From contig JAIOHV010000006.1 in assembly GCA_019912885.1 (NCBI GenBank), forward strand, positions 62,001 to 126,000: DNA of 64,000 nucleotides. The letters run 5' to 3'. The position numbers were made by a program, and so were the translations under genes. The notes under the pieces are model-generated. The model had not been told where the DNA came from and searched no databases. It saw only the letters and a program-made list of their open reading frames with translations. Of this stretch, positions 20,748-29,635 are shown one piece after another. How positions within the stretch are numbered: the stretch's first letter is position 1; each line of letters starts with the position of its first letter. Origin of the DNA: a bacterium (GTDB taxonomy: Bacteria > Lernaellota > Lernaellaia > JACKCT01).

Positions 20748-21326
20748 ATGATCCGCGCCGGCGAAGTCGAACGGGAAACGACCGAGACGCGGGTGCGCGT
20801 GCGCGTCGGGCTCGACGGCCCGGCCGCCTCCGACATCGAAACCGGCGTCGGATTTTTCGATCACATGCTCGACCAGATCGCGCGCCACGGGCGCATCGAT
20901 CTTGCCGTGCGCGCCACGGGCGATCTTGTCGTCGATGCGCATCACACGGTCGAGGACGTCGGCCTGGCGCTTGGCGAGGCGATCGACAAGGCGCTTGGCG
21001 ACAAGCGCGGCATCGAGCGCTACGGCCACGCGCGCGTGCCGATGATGGAAACGCTCGGCGAGGCCGTCATCGATTTTTGCGGCCGGCCCTGGCTGACCTA
21101 CGACGGCGAGACCGCCGGTCGCCTTGGCGAGATGGACGTGGAGCTCGTCGAGGAGTTTTTCCGCTCCGTCGCGTTCGCGGGCCGGTTCACGCTGCACCTG
21201 ACGCTCGTGCGCCGGGGCAATCGCCACCACGGCGTGGAGGCGCTGTTCAAGGCGTTCGCCGTTGCGCTGCGCCGCGCCGTCGCCGTCACCGGAACCGACG
21301 TGCCGAGCACCAAGGGCGTGCTGTGA
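20748..21326 (+). CDS. hisB: Imidazoleglycerol-phosphate dehydratase
   Basis: 192 aa, the monofunctional form without the phosphatase domain. The metal-binding motifs are present: GFFDHMLDQIARHG, DAHHTVEDVGLALG, and RRGNRHHGVEALFKAFA near the C-terminus. It dehydrates IGP to imidazole acetol-phosphate. It overlaps hisH through GTGA. Confidence 0.97.
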   Translation: MIRAGEVERETTETRVRVRVGLDGPAASDIETGVGFFDHMLDQIARHGRIDLAVRATGDLVVDAHHTVEDVGLALGEAIDKALGDKRGIERYGHARVPMMETLGEAVIDFCGRPWLTYDGETAGRLGEMDVELVEEFFRSVAFAGRFTLHLTLVRRGNRHHGVEALFKAFAVALRRAVAVTGTDVPSTKGVL

Positions 21327-21976
21327 GCCGCATCGCGATCGTCGATTATCAGGCGGGCAACCTGCGCAGCGTCGCGCGTGCGCTCGAACGCCTGTCGGCC
21401 GACTATTTCGTCGCATCGAGCGCGACGGAAATCGCCAGGGCCGACGCGGTGATCCTGCCGGGGCAGGGCGCGTTTCGCGATTGCGTCGCCAATCTGACCG
21501 ACCGGGGCGTCGATGTGGCGATCCGCGACGCGATCCGCGAGGGCAAGCCGTATCTCGGTATTTGCATCGGCCTCCAGGTGTTGTTCGACGAATCCGAGGA
21601 ATTCGGCAAAACGCGCGGCCTTGGCGTGCTGCCCGGCCGCGTCACGCGATTTTCCGGCGATCCGTTCGAGGGCACGCCGCCGCGACTGAAGGTGCCGCAC
21701 ATGGGCTGGACGCGCGTGCGTCCGGTGGGTCACCACCCGTTGTTCACGGGCATCGAAGAGGGCAGTTACTTCTACTTCGTGCATTCGTATTTCGCGCATC
21801 CGTCCGAGCCGACCGACATCCTGGCGCTTGCCGAGCACGGCCACGCCTTCGCCGCGGCGGCCGGCCGCGGCCGCGTCATGGCCGTGCAGTTTCACCCGGA
21901 AAAAAGTCAGGAGCCCGGGCGCATCTTGCTTGAAAACTTTCTGCGCATCGCGAACGGGGAGCTCGAATGTTCCTGA
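21323..21976 (+). CDS. hisH: Imidazole glycerol phosphate synthase, glutaminase subunit
   Basis: 217 aa with GTG start overlapping the hisB stop. Class I amidotransferase triad: Cys in YLGICIGLQVLFD, and His and Glu in VMAVQFHPEKSQ. PHMGWTRVR is the HisH signature. It supplies ammonia to HisF. Its end overlaps the start of hisA by 10 bases. Confidence 0.97.
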   Translation: MSRIAIVDYQAGNLRSVARALERLSADYFVASSATEIARADAVILPGQGAFRDCVANLTDRGVDVAIRDAIREGKPYLGICIGLQVLFDESEEFGKTRGLGVLPGRVTRFSGDPFEGTPPRLKVPHMGWTRVRPVGHHPLFTGIEEGSYFYFVHSYFAHPSEPTDILALAEHGHAFAAAAGRGRVMAVQFHPEKSQEPGRILLENFLRIANGELECS

Positions 21977-22704
21977 TCCCCGCGATCGACGTGAAGGGCG
22001 GAAAGTGCGTGCGCGTGACGCGCGGCGATCTGGATACGGCGACGGTGTATTACGAGGACCCGCTTGACGCGGCCTTGTGGCTCGCCGACGCGGGAGCCCA
22101 CCTGCTGCACGTCGTGGACCTGGATGCCGCCGTTGAAGGCATACCCGTCAACCGCGCGGCGATCGAACGGATCGCGGTGCGCGCGGGCGTCGTGCTGCAA
22201 ATCGGCGGAGGCGTGCGCGACGAGGCCGCGATTGATGCCTGGCTCGCGTGCGGCGCGGCGCGCGTCATCGTCGGCACCGTGGCGGCCAACGACCCGGACC
22301 GCGCGATGGAATGGATCCGCGCGCGGCCGGGCCGCGTGGGCGTCGCGCTCGACAGCAGGGACGGCGAAGCGGCGACCGACGGCTGGACGCGCGGGTCCGG
22401 CAAGCGCATCGCGGATCTGGCGAAGCGATTCGACGATCCCGCCGTCGCCGTCATCGTTCACACCGATATTGCGCGCGACGGCACCGAGGCCGGCGCGAAC
22501 CTTGCCGCGACGCGCGAGCTTGCGCGCGCGGTTTCCGTGCCCGTCGTCGTGTCCGGCGGGGTGCGTGACATCGACGACATCCGCCGCGCGGCGGCGGCGC
22601 CGGAGCCCAATATCGCCGGCGTCATTTCCGGCCGCGCCGTATACGAAAAGCGCTTCGACATCGCCGAGGCGCTTGGCATCGCGAAGGAGAATCATGCCGG
22701 CTAA
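21967..22704 (+). CDS. hisA: Phosphoribosylformimino-AICAR-phosphate isomerase
   Basis: 245 aa (beta/alpha)8 barrel. The catalytic Asp near the N-terminus ([14 protein letters not shown]), the phosphate-binding LQIGGGVRD and VVSGGVRD loops, and [12 protein letters not shown] in the second half are all present. It opens the ribose ring of ProFAR. Its end overlaps the hisF start by 11 bases. Confidence 0.97.
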   Translation: MFLIPAIDVKGGKCVRVTRGDLDTATVYYEDPLDAALWLADAGAHLLHVVDLDAAVEGIPVNRAAIERIAVRAGVVLQIGGGVRDEAAIDAWLACGAARVIVGTVAANDPDRAMEWIRARPGRVGVALDSRDGEAATDGWTRGSGKRIADLAKRFDDPAVAVIVHTDIARDGTEAGANLAATRELARAVSVPVVVSGGVRDIDDIRRAAAAPEPNIAGVISGRAVYEKRFDIAEALGIAKENHAG

Positions 22705-23473
22705 ACGGATCATCCCCTGCCTGGACGTGCGCGATGGCCGCGTCGTCAAGGGCATCAATTTCGTCGATATCATCGACGCGGGCGATCCGGTCGAGACCGC
22801 GCGCGTCTACGACGCGCAGGGCGCGGACGAGATCGTCTTTCTGGACATCACGGCGAGCCACGAGAAACGCAACGCGATCCTCGACGTGGTTGAACGCACC
22901 GCATCGCAGATTTTCGTGCCGCTCACCGTCGGCGGCGGCGTCAGCGACATCGCGCATATCCGCGAATTGCTTCTGGCGGGCGCGGACAAGGTCAGCATCA
23001 ACACGGCGGGCGTTCGCCGCCCGGAGTTGATCGGCGAGGCGGCGCGGCAGTTTGGCAGCCAATGCGTTGTCGTGGCGATCGACGCGAAAAGGCGCGCGGA
23101 AGGCGGCTTCGAAGTGGTGGTCGTCGGCGGGCGCGAGCGGACCGGCATCGATGCGATCGATTGGGCGAAAAAGGCCGAGCAGCTTGGCGCGGGTGAAATT
23201 CTGCTGACCAGCATGGATCGCGACGGCACCCGGGACGGATACGATCTGGAACTGACGCGCGCCGTCGCGAACGCGGTGCGCATTCCGGTCATCGCCAGCG
23301 GCGGCGCGGGAACTCTGGAGCATTTTTACGAGGCGATCGAAACCGGGGCGGAGGCGGTGCTTGCCGCGAGCCTGTTCCATTTTGGCGCCTATGCGATCGA
23401 GGACGTGAAGGACTATCTCGCGCTGCGCGGCGTCGAGGTGCGGCGGCTGACGGCACACAAGGAGTCGGCGTAG
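22694..23473 (+). CDS. hisF: Imidazole glycerol phosphate synthase, cyclase subunit
   Basis: 259 aa from the ATG with AAGGAGAATC before it. [19 protein letters not shown] has the catalytic Asp, [10 protein letters not shown] and [12 protein letters not shown] bind phosphate, and [15 protein letters not shown] carries the second catalytic Asp. It works with HisH to make IGP and AICAR. Confidence 0.97.
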   Translation: MPAKRIIPCLDVRDGRVVKGINFVDIIDAGDPVETARVYDAQGADEIVFLDITASHEKRNAILDVVERTASQIFVPLTVGGGVSDIAHIRELLLAGADKVSINTAGVRRPELIGEAARQFGSQCVVVAIDAKRRAEGGFEVVVVGGRERTGIDAIDWAKKAEQLGAGEILLTSMDRDGTRDGYDLELTRAVANAVRIPVIASGGAGTLEHFYEAIETGAEAVLAASLFHFGAYAIEDVKDYLALRGVEVRRLTAHKESA

Positions 23474-23673
23474 AAGAGGATCGAGGATTGAGGATTGAGC
23501 GAGACGCACGATCGCTCCGTGCGAAGCGAAGTGCGCGGGTTAAACAATCGCGTGACGCGGACCTGCCACGCAATCCGCGACCGTGTGCGAGTCCATCGGC
23601 GTGTTGCGTCCATGTCCATTTTGTCCATCATGTCCATTCGGCCCATTTCGGAGCAGGGAAGGGTTAACACGCC
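23474..23673. repeat. Intergenic repeat cluster between hisF and hisI
   Basis: The 200-bp gap begins with GAGGATCGAGGATTGAGGA (same family as the hisD-hisG gap) and ends with GTCCAT units repeated at about 23609-23645. No ORF or clear promoter was seen. Both gaps inside the his run are therefore filled by the same repeat types, which suggests insertion of repeat cassettes into a once-tighter operon. Confidence 0.6.
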
Positions 23674-24018
23674 ATGGATATTTCCCTCGTGAAATTCGAC
23701 GACAACGGTCTTGTGCCGGCGGTCGCCCAGGACGCGACAACCGGCGAGATTCTCATGGTCGCGTGGGCCAACGAGGAGGCACTGCGGGAAACGGACGCAA
23801 CCGGCCTGGCCACCTGGTGGTCTCGCTCGCGCGATGAGCTCTGGACCAAGGGCAAGACGAGCGGCAACACGCTTGCAGTCGTCGAGGTGCTCATCGATTG
23901 CGACGGGGACACGCTCATCTATAAGGTGAGGGCGACCGGCCCGGCGTGTCACACAGGCCGGCGCACCTGCTTTTTCCGAAAGGACGTGGGCGGAACGTGG
24001 CGCGACGTGGACGAATGA
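23674..24018 (+). CDS. hisI: Phosphoribosyl-AMP cyclohydrolase
   Basis: 114 aa. Zinc and magnesium ligands are in VLIDCDGDTLIYKV and TGPACHTGRRTCFF. WSRSRDELWTKGKTSGN is the conserved N-terminal block. It opens the purine ring of PR-AMP. The hisE-type pyrophosphohydrolase domain is not fused and no separate hisE or hisC is in the window, so these must be encoded elsewhere. The stop overlaps the next start (ATGA). Confidence 0.96.
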   Translation: MDISLVKFDDNGLVPAVAQDATTGEILMVAWANEEALRETDATGLATWWSRSRDELWTKGKTSGNTLAVVEVLIDCDGDTLIYKVRATGPACHTGRRTCFFRKDVGGTWRDVDE

Positions 24019-25319
24019 CCGCCGCGCGATCCCGCGCGTTGATGACGGTGCTCGTGCTTGCGTTTTTCGCGATCGCGCCGCTTTTGGCATGCGATGGCGC
24101 GGACGAAGACGAGACGGACCCCGCCGCGCCCGACGCGGCGGATGACGACGATGGCGCGTCGAACGATGACGACACGGCGGGCGACGTCGATAACCCCGCC
24201 GATGACGATCATGCCGATGACGACGCGGCCGACGATGATGCCGACGACGACGAGCTTCTCCCCTACAGCGACCCCGGCGCATTCGGGCCGTTCGCCGTCG
24301 GCGTGACGACGATCTTTGTGACCGATCCGTCGCGCTACGAAACGTGGGGCAAGATGGACCGCACGTTGCCGATCGAGGTCTGGTATCCGTCAAACGGCGG
24401 GGGCGGCCGTGTCAACACCATGCCCGACATGGTTGGAGGGATGCCGGGTTGGGGCATGGCCGTTTTGCACGCGGTGTATCAGGAAAACTTTGATATCCTT
24501 TGGGCCGTTACGACCGCGGCGCGACGCGATGCCGAGTGGGCCGAATCGCCTTCGCGTTTTCCGGTGATTCTCTTCAGCCACGGCCTCACGGCGATTCGAT
24601 TTCAGAACTACCACCTGTGCGAATACCTTGCGAGCCACGGTTTCGTCGTCGTGGCGCCCGATCACTACGGAAACGCGATCTTTACAAACGTGCCCGGGCC
24701 GGACGTCGTCCTTGTCAATCCATCGGACATCGCGGGATCGCTCATCGACCGGCCAATCGACGTGCGTCTGATTTACGACGCGCTGCGCAATGGCGAGGTT
24801 CCTTCTCCAATCGCCGGCCGCGTGGACGTGACGCGGTTTGGAATCAGCGGCCACAGCTACGGAGGTACGACGGCGTTTCTTTCCGGCATGGCGCACGAGT
24901 TCATCGATGCGGCGGCGCCGTTGAATCCTGGCTGGATCAACCTGATGCTCGATTTCGAAAAGCCGCTTTTTGTCCTGCAAAGCGAGCTTGATTCCGTGGT
25001 CGGATTCGCGCACGACTTCATTGTGAATCTTTATGACAACGCATCGACGCCCCAAAAGGCGTATCTCGAACTCGCCAATGCCGAGCATTACACGGCGACG
25101 GATGCGTGCCTGCTCGTACCGGAATGGCTATCGCTTTACGATGCGGGATGCGCGGACGATCTGCTGCCCAAGGACGAGGCGAACGCGATCGTCTCGCGGC
25201 GGCTGACCGCGTTTTTTCAGGTCACGCTAAACGGCGACAACCGATATCTTGCGTCTCTTGCCGATCCGGACGAACCTGAGGCCGTCACCTATGAGGTCGA
25301 ATGGGATGAAACGCGCTGA
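24015..25319 (+). CDS. Alpha/beta-hydrolase lipoprotein with Asp-rich linker
   Basis: 434 aa from the ATG overlapping the hisI stop. The signal peptide ends in a lipobox (IAPLLAC), then about 50 residues of mainly Asp with Ala/Asn. The catalytic domain shows an esterase/lipase fold: oxyanion region ILFSHGLTAIR, nucleophile elbow GISGHSYGGT with Ser, and a late ANAEHYT that may supply the His. It resembles platelet-activating-factor acetylhydrolase/dienelactone-hydrolase-like enzymes. Substrate unknown; it should be anchored at the outer face of a membrane. Same linker style as the PHP lipoprotein at 4732-7416. Confidence 0.8.
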   Translation: MTAARSRALMTVLVLAFFAIAPLLACDGADEDETDPAAPDAADDDDGASNDDDTAGDVDNPADDDHADDDAADDDADDDELLPYSDPGAFGPFAVGVTTIFVTDPSRYETWGKMDRTLPIEVWYPSNGGGGRVNTMPDMVGGMPGWGMAVLHAVYQENFDILWAVTTAARRDAEWAESPSRFPVILFSHGLTAIRFQNYHLCEYLASHGFVVVAPDHYGNAIFTNVPGPDVVLVNPSDIAGSLIDRPIDVRLIYDALRNGEVPSPIAGRVDVTRFGISGHSYGGTTAFLSGMAHEFIDAAAPLNPGWINLMLDFEKPLFVLQSELDSVVGFAHDFIVNLYDNASTPQKAYLELANAEHYTATDACLLVPEWLSLYDAGCADDLLPKDEANAIVSRRLTAFFQVTLNGDNRYLASLADPDEPEAVTYEVEWDETR

Positions 25320-26742
25320 CGCATCGCGCCTGTGCGCCGTGGCCATCGTTGCCGCTTTTTTCGCTGCGTGCGCGGGCAAACCGTACGTTCCGGTGAGGCA
25401 GGCGGTCGCGCCGTCCGACGATCGCCAACGGCAAACCTTCGCGAACGTCTCCACCGCGGCGCTCAATCTGCACCGACGCGCGATCGACGCCTTCAACGCG
25501 GGCGATTATGAAAACGCCGCGCGGCAGTGGCGCGACGCGCTGCGCGCCGGCGTGCGCGACGACGATTTTCTATTCGAGGTGAACTACAACCTCGGTGTCA
25601 CGTTCCTTCGCATGAACCGGCCGATTCTCGCGGAGCAGCATTTTCGCAAGGCGCTCGCGCTCGACGCGGGGTCCGCCCGTGCCCTGACCGGGCTTGGCGC
25701 CGCGCTCTCGACGCAAGCGCGCGTCGTCGATGCGCAAAATGCTTACGCGCGCGCGATCACGCTGAATCCGGCGTTCGGCGAGGCGCACCTGGGCGTCGCC
25801 CAGCTTTATCTCGGCAACGAAAGACCGGACGCCGCGATCGACACGCTGCGCGCGGCGCGCCATCTGCTTCCGGTCGATGCCAAGATCCGGAGCGCGCTGG
25901 CGGGCGCCTGCGTGACGCAGGCTCGCGTATTCCTTGCGGGCGGGCGTCTTGACCTGGCCGAGCAATATTTCGCGATGGCCGTCGCGGAAGACAACACCGA
26001 AGCCCGTGCGCACATCGGGCTCGCGCGCGTTCAATTCGAGCGCGGCGCGGTCGACGCGGCATGGGCGCACCTGGCGTCGGCGCGCGAGGCGTCGCCGGTC
26101 ATCAAGGCGGAACCCGCGGACCTCTTCGAGGGCGCGGTTCCGGCGGTCGACCCGGCCGAGGCGATCCGCGCGGCGAGCCTGGCCACGACCGCGCGCGATC
26201 GCGGCGATGACGCGGGCGCGGCCCGCGAGTACGAGCGCGCCCTGCGCGTTGATCCGGACAATCGCGACCTGTGGCGCCAACTCGGCGAACTGTCGATCGA
26301 ACGGCTGGGAGACCGAGTCCGTGGCGCGCGCGCGGTGCAGGCCTTGTGGCTTCTGGGCGACCAGCCAGGCGCGACGGCGCTTTCGGAGAAGCTGCGCGCC
26401 GACCTTCCGGACGCGCAGGGGACGCCGTCGGTGGTATCGACGGATGCCGGTCGCGGTCTGGCCGGACCGGAACAAGCGGGAGTCACGAGCGCGTTCGAAA
26501 CGGGATCCCGCGTGTGGCGCCGGGCGAAATTCGCCGGTGTCGCCGGCCGGCACACGTTCGAGGGGCGGCTTGTCGATCCCGCGGGCTCCACCGTTCGCCG
26601 GACCTATTTCACGCTCGACAGCCCGGTCGCCGTGCGCGAGGTGCTGGTTTTCGACACGCTCCACCGCGCCGGCGCCTGGCGGCAGGAATGGACCGTGGAC
26701 GGGCAGCTCCTGGCGCCGCACGACTTCCAGCTTCAGGATTAG
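25306..26742 (+). CDS. TPR-repeat lipoprotein
   Basis: 478 aa from the ATG inside the end of the hydrolase gene. The signal peptide ends with a lipobox (AAFFAACAG). Several tetratricopeptide repeats cover about residues 45-260 (for example HRRAIDAFNAGDYENAARQW and AEQHFRKALALDAGSARAL) and a further one lies near 285-315. The C-terminus after about 380 is not TPR-like and looks beta-rich. It probably scaffolds a protein complex at the outer membrane; the coupling to the hydrolase gene suggests a shared role. Confidence 0.85.
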   Translation: MKRADASRLCAVAIVAAFFAACAGKPYVPVRQAVAPSDDRQRQTFANVSTAALNLHRRAIDAFNAGDYENAARQWRDALRAGVRDDDFLFEVNYNLGVTFLRMNRPILAEQHFRKALALDAGSARALTGLGAALSTQARVVDAQNAYARAITLNPAFGEAHLGVAQLYLGNERPDAAIDTLRAARHLLPVDAKIRSALAGACVTQARVFLAGGRLDLAEQYFAMAVAEDNTEARAHIGLARVQFERGAVDAAWAHLASAREASPVIKAEPADLFEGAVPAVDPAEAIRAASLATTARDRGDDAGAAREYERALRVDPDNRDLWRQLGELSIERLGDRVRGARAVQALWLLGDQPGATALSEKLRADLPDAQGTPSVVSTDAGRGLAGPEQAGVTSAFETGSRVWRRAKFAGVAGRHTFEGRLVDPAGSTVRRTYFTLDSPVAVREVLVFDTLHRAGAWRQEWTVDGQLLAPHDFQLQD

Positions 26743-26802
26743 CGCGATTCGCCGATAAATAAGGGAAACGGCGCGGATCGTACGTCCGCGAGGAGCGTTT
26801 CC

Positions 26803-27441
26803 ATGTCCGTCAACGTCGCCGAATTGCGCTCGCCTTTCGCCGAGCTTGGGATCGATGAAGTCGCGCAGCTTCGCATCGCGCACGCGGCCGCGATCCAGAC
26901 GCTCGTGCGCGCCATCGAAAGCAAGGATCCTTTCACCGCGGGCCACTACGACACGGTTGCGCGCCTGGCGGTGGACGTGGGGCGGCGCATGGAGTTGCTC
27001 TCAGGCGACATTGAACGTTTGCGCATGGGCGCGCTCGTGATGGATGTCGGCAAGATCGCCATACCGACGGAAATCTGGACCAAGCCGGGGCCGCTTGACC
27101 CCAACGAGGAAGCGATCGTCCGCGAGCACGTGGCGATCGGCGCGCGGATCGTGGAGCCGATCGTCGAGCCCTGGGATCTGGCCGAAATCGTTTTTCAGCA
27201 CCACGAGCGCTACGACGGTTCGGGCTATCCGCGCGGGCTGGCCGGCGATGCGATCTCCGTGGAGGCCCGCATCCTCGGCGCTTGCGACAGCTTTGTCGCT
27301 ATGACCTCGGAACGCGCATTCCGGCAGGGGCTGGAACACACCGAGGCGATCGCCCAAATGCGCGAACTCGCGGGGCTGACGTTTGATCCGGCGGTCGTTT
27401 TGGCGCTGATCGAGGCGGCCGGGGCGACGGCGGAGAGTTGA
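26803..27441 (+). CDS. HD-GYP-like protein with altered HD pair
   Basis: 212 aa. The HD-GYP layout is clear: His48 in TAGHYDTVARLA, then LVMDVGKIAIP at about 78-88, REHVAIGARI, FQHHERYDGSGYPRGL (GYP at 141-143) and ILGACDSFVAM. The HD dyad itself reads Met80-Asp81 instead of His-Asp. The His of this pair is a metal ligand in c-di-GMP phosphodiesterases, so activity may be lost or changed. There is no receiver or sensor domain attached. Confidence 0.85.
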   Translation: MSVNVAELRSPFAELGIDEVAQLRIAHAAAIQTLVRAIESKDPFTAGHYDTVARLAVDVGRRMELLSGDIERLRMGALVMDVGKIAIPTEIWTKPGPLDPNEEAIVREHVAIGARIVEPIVEPWDLAEIVFQHHERYDGSGYPRGLAGDAISVEARILGACDSFVAMTSERAFRQGLEHTEAIAQMRELAGLTFDPAVVLALIEAAGATAES

Positions 27442-27525
27442 AACGGTCGATCTCGCCACGTTGCTTGACTTTGATGACCCTCGTTTTCATGATCGATACG
27501 CGAATCGTTCCACCGGGAGGATGAG

Positions 27526-28095
27526 ATGGCCGAGGTCCGTAACAGGCGACGCGGATTGCTCATCGACAAGAAATTGCAGGGGAAGATGATCGGCACGGCG
27601 GTCGTTCTCCTTGTCGCCGCGCTCGTGGGGTTCCTTGTCGTCGGGTATGCGTCCTGGTCCACGAAGGGCGTCATCTCGCAGGCGCCGGCCGGACAGGCGT
27701 CGTCGGCGCCGCTCATCGGTATCGCGGTCGTCGTCCTGATCCTCATCCTGGCGATCGTATGGTACGGGCTTCACTTTTCGCATCGGATCGTCGGCCCCGT
27801 CTTCGCGTTCAATCGCCATCTCAACTGGGTGCGCGAAGGCAATCTGACGCGCGATCTCAAGCTCCGGGACGGAGACGAATTCCAGAGCCTTGCGCAAAGC
27901 TTCAACGCCATGCAGAGCTCCTTGCGCCGCCGGGTGCGCGAGGATCTCGAAGCGGTCGAGCGCGTGCAAAAGCTCGTGACGCAACTCGCCGAGGCCGCGA
28001 AGGCCGGCGATACGAACGCGGCGTCCGTTTTCGAGTCGATGGAAAAGGAGTTGGCCGAGGTCCGGCGCCGGCAGGAAGGGCTGCTCGCCTCCTGA
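27526..28095 (+). CDS. HAMP-domain membrane protein
   Basis: 189 aa, with GGGAGG before the ATG. Two membrane segments (about residues 21-42 and 63-83) bracket a short periplasmic loop. A HAMP domain follows (HRIVGPVFAFNRHLNWVREG, then LRDGDEFQSLAQSFNAM) and the protein ends in a coiled coil rich in Glu, Arg and Ala. There is no kinase or methyl-accepting output domain, so it may signal through its coiled coil or act as an orphan input module. Such short HAMP proteins occur near HD-GYP and chemosensory genes. Confidence 0.85.
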   Translation: MAEVRNRRRGLLIDKKLQGKMIGTAVVLLVAALVGFLVVGYASWSTKGVISQAPAGQASSAPLIGIAVVVLILILAIVWYGLHFSHRIVGPVFAFNRHLNWVREGNLTRDLKLRDGDEFQSLAQSFNAMQSSLRRRVREDLEAVERVQKLVTQLAEAAKAGDTNAASVFESMEKELAEVRRRQEGLLAS

Positions 28096-28108
28096 GCCGC
28101 CGCGCCGC

Positions 28109-29635
28109 GTGACCGGGGACAAACGCCGCCGCGATCCGTCGGCCACGCCGGCCGGGATCGCCGCGCGCCGTGCCGCGATCTGGATCCTCTACGTCCAGGG
28201 CATCGCGTTTTATTATTACTGGGACGGATACGCGCTCGCCATCGATCGCACGATTCTTCTCGTGCTGGGCCTGTGGTTTGCGCGGTATCGCACGGCGTTT
28301 ATCGCGGTCTTTTCCCTTTTGTTTTTGTCGATCCTCCTGCGCGTCGTTTACTACATGACGAACGTCGCACTCTACAATCCGTGGATGCTCGCGGGCATCG
28401 CGGCATTCGCGATCCTCTCCGGCGCGGCGGCCGGCGGCGGGCCATCGGCAGGAAAAGGGCGGCGGCAGCTCGCCGTCACCGGGATGGCCGGCGGGATTGC
28501 GGTGCCGCTTCTGGCCGCGGGATCGTTCGACATCGACCTTCTGGGCGACATCGCGGCGGCGATCGTCACGTTGCCGGCGCTTCTGATCTTCGCGCGCCCC
28601 CCGGGCTCCTGGCGGCGATGGTTCGTGGGCGCTTTCGTCTTTCTGTTCGGCATCCAGTCCGTCTTCATGCTCTACAAATTCAGCCTGCGTCCGGGCCTTT
28701 CCGAGCGCCTCGCCGAAACCCAACCGGAGGTAACGCGACTTTTCGCGCCGGACATGGAGGGGATGATCTACAGCATCGTGGCGATCGTCGACCTCGACCA
28801 CGCGGGGCGCCTTGCGGTCTTGCCCAACAAGGGCTGCGATGAGATCGTCATCCTGCGCAACGGGAAGATCGAGAAAATCATCGAGTTGGGAACGGAGACT
28901 TCCAATGTCGCGTTTTTCCTTGACGGGAAATATTACCTCGACAACGGCGGCATGTTGTCATCGCTCGATCCGCGGACGCTCGAACTAAGGCAGGAAATGC
29001 GGCTTTCCAAAACCGCCGAAGGCGAACCGATGCAATCCTCCTTCATGCATCACGACGATGCGCGCCGGCGTCTTTACGCGTGCGATTACGAGATGTGCAA
29101 TGTCGTGGACACGCGACGATTCGAGGAGATATTCGAGACGCCGATCGCCGGGGGGTTCGGCGTCGCCCTTCCGATCAAGGATGGGGGCGAGTTTCTCGTG
29201 ACGACGCTGGCATGGAAGGGTCGCCGCGTGCGGATCTTCGACGCGGATACGTTCGAGCTTTTGCGCGAGCGCACCTATTTCGATCCGGGTTACGTCGATG
29301 CGGCCGTCAGCCCGAGGAGCGGCCGGATCTATCTTTCTTCGATGCTCCTTGGCCGCGTGATGGCGGTCGATCCCGACACGCTTGAGCCCGTCGAAAAGCG
29401 GTGGCTGTCGCCCGGGCTCTGGAACGCGGTCGTCGATCCGCGGCGACCCTACCTGTATTCGTTCAACTATCACACCGGCGAAATTACCGTGCTGACCGAT
29501 CCGGGCCTCCAGGTCATCAAACAATTTTCCGTCGGCCCGAATCTGCGAGCGATCCACCTGGACGCGGCGGGCGACCGCCTGCTCGCCGGTTCGAAAGCCG
29601 GCGGCTTTGCCATCGATCTGACGGGGCTTCCGTGA
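28109..29635 (+). CDS. Membrane protein with C-terminal beta-propeller-like domain
   Basis: 508 aa, GTG start. The first half has about six hydrophobic segments (residues 22-200). The second half (about 230-505) carries repeated strand blocks typical of YVTN/quinoprotein-like propellers, such as KYYLDNGGMLSSLDPRTLELR, RRLYACDYEMCNVVDTRRFEE and GRIYLSSMLLGRVMAVDPDTLE. Function unknown. It overlaps the glycosyltransferase gene by 4 bases (GTGA), so they probably act together, perhaps in surface glycan or lipid modification. Confidence 0.7.
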   Translation: MTGDKRRRDPSATPAGIAARRAAIWILYVQGIAFYYYWDGYALAIDRTILLVLGLWFARYRTAFIAVFSLLFLSILLRVVYYMTNVALYNPWMLAGIAAFAILSGAAAGGGPSAGKGRRQLAVTGMAGGIAVPLLAAGSFDIDLLGDIAAAIVTLPALLIFARPPGSWRRWFVGAFVFLFGIQSVFMLYKFSLRPGLSERLAETQPEVTRLFAPDMEGMIYSIVAIVDLDHAGRLAVLPNKGCDEIVILRNGKIEKIIELGTETSNVAFFLDGKYYLDNGGMLSSLDPRTLELRQEMRLSKTAEGEPMQSSFMHHDDARRRLYACDYEMCNVVDTRRFEEIFETPIAGGFGVALPIKDGGEFLVTTLAWKGRRVRIFDADTFELLRERTYFDPGYVDAAVSPRSGRIYLSSMLLGRVMAVDPDTLEPVEKRWLSPGLWNAVVDPRRPYLYSFNYHTGEITVLTDPGLQVIKQFSVGPNLRAIHLDAAGDRLLAGSKAGGFAIDLTGLP

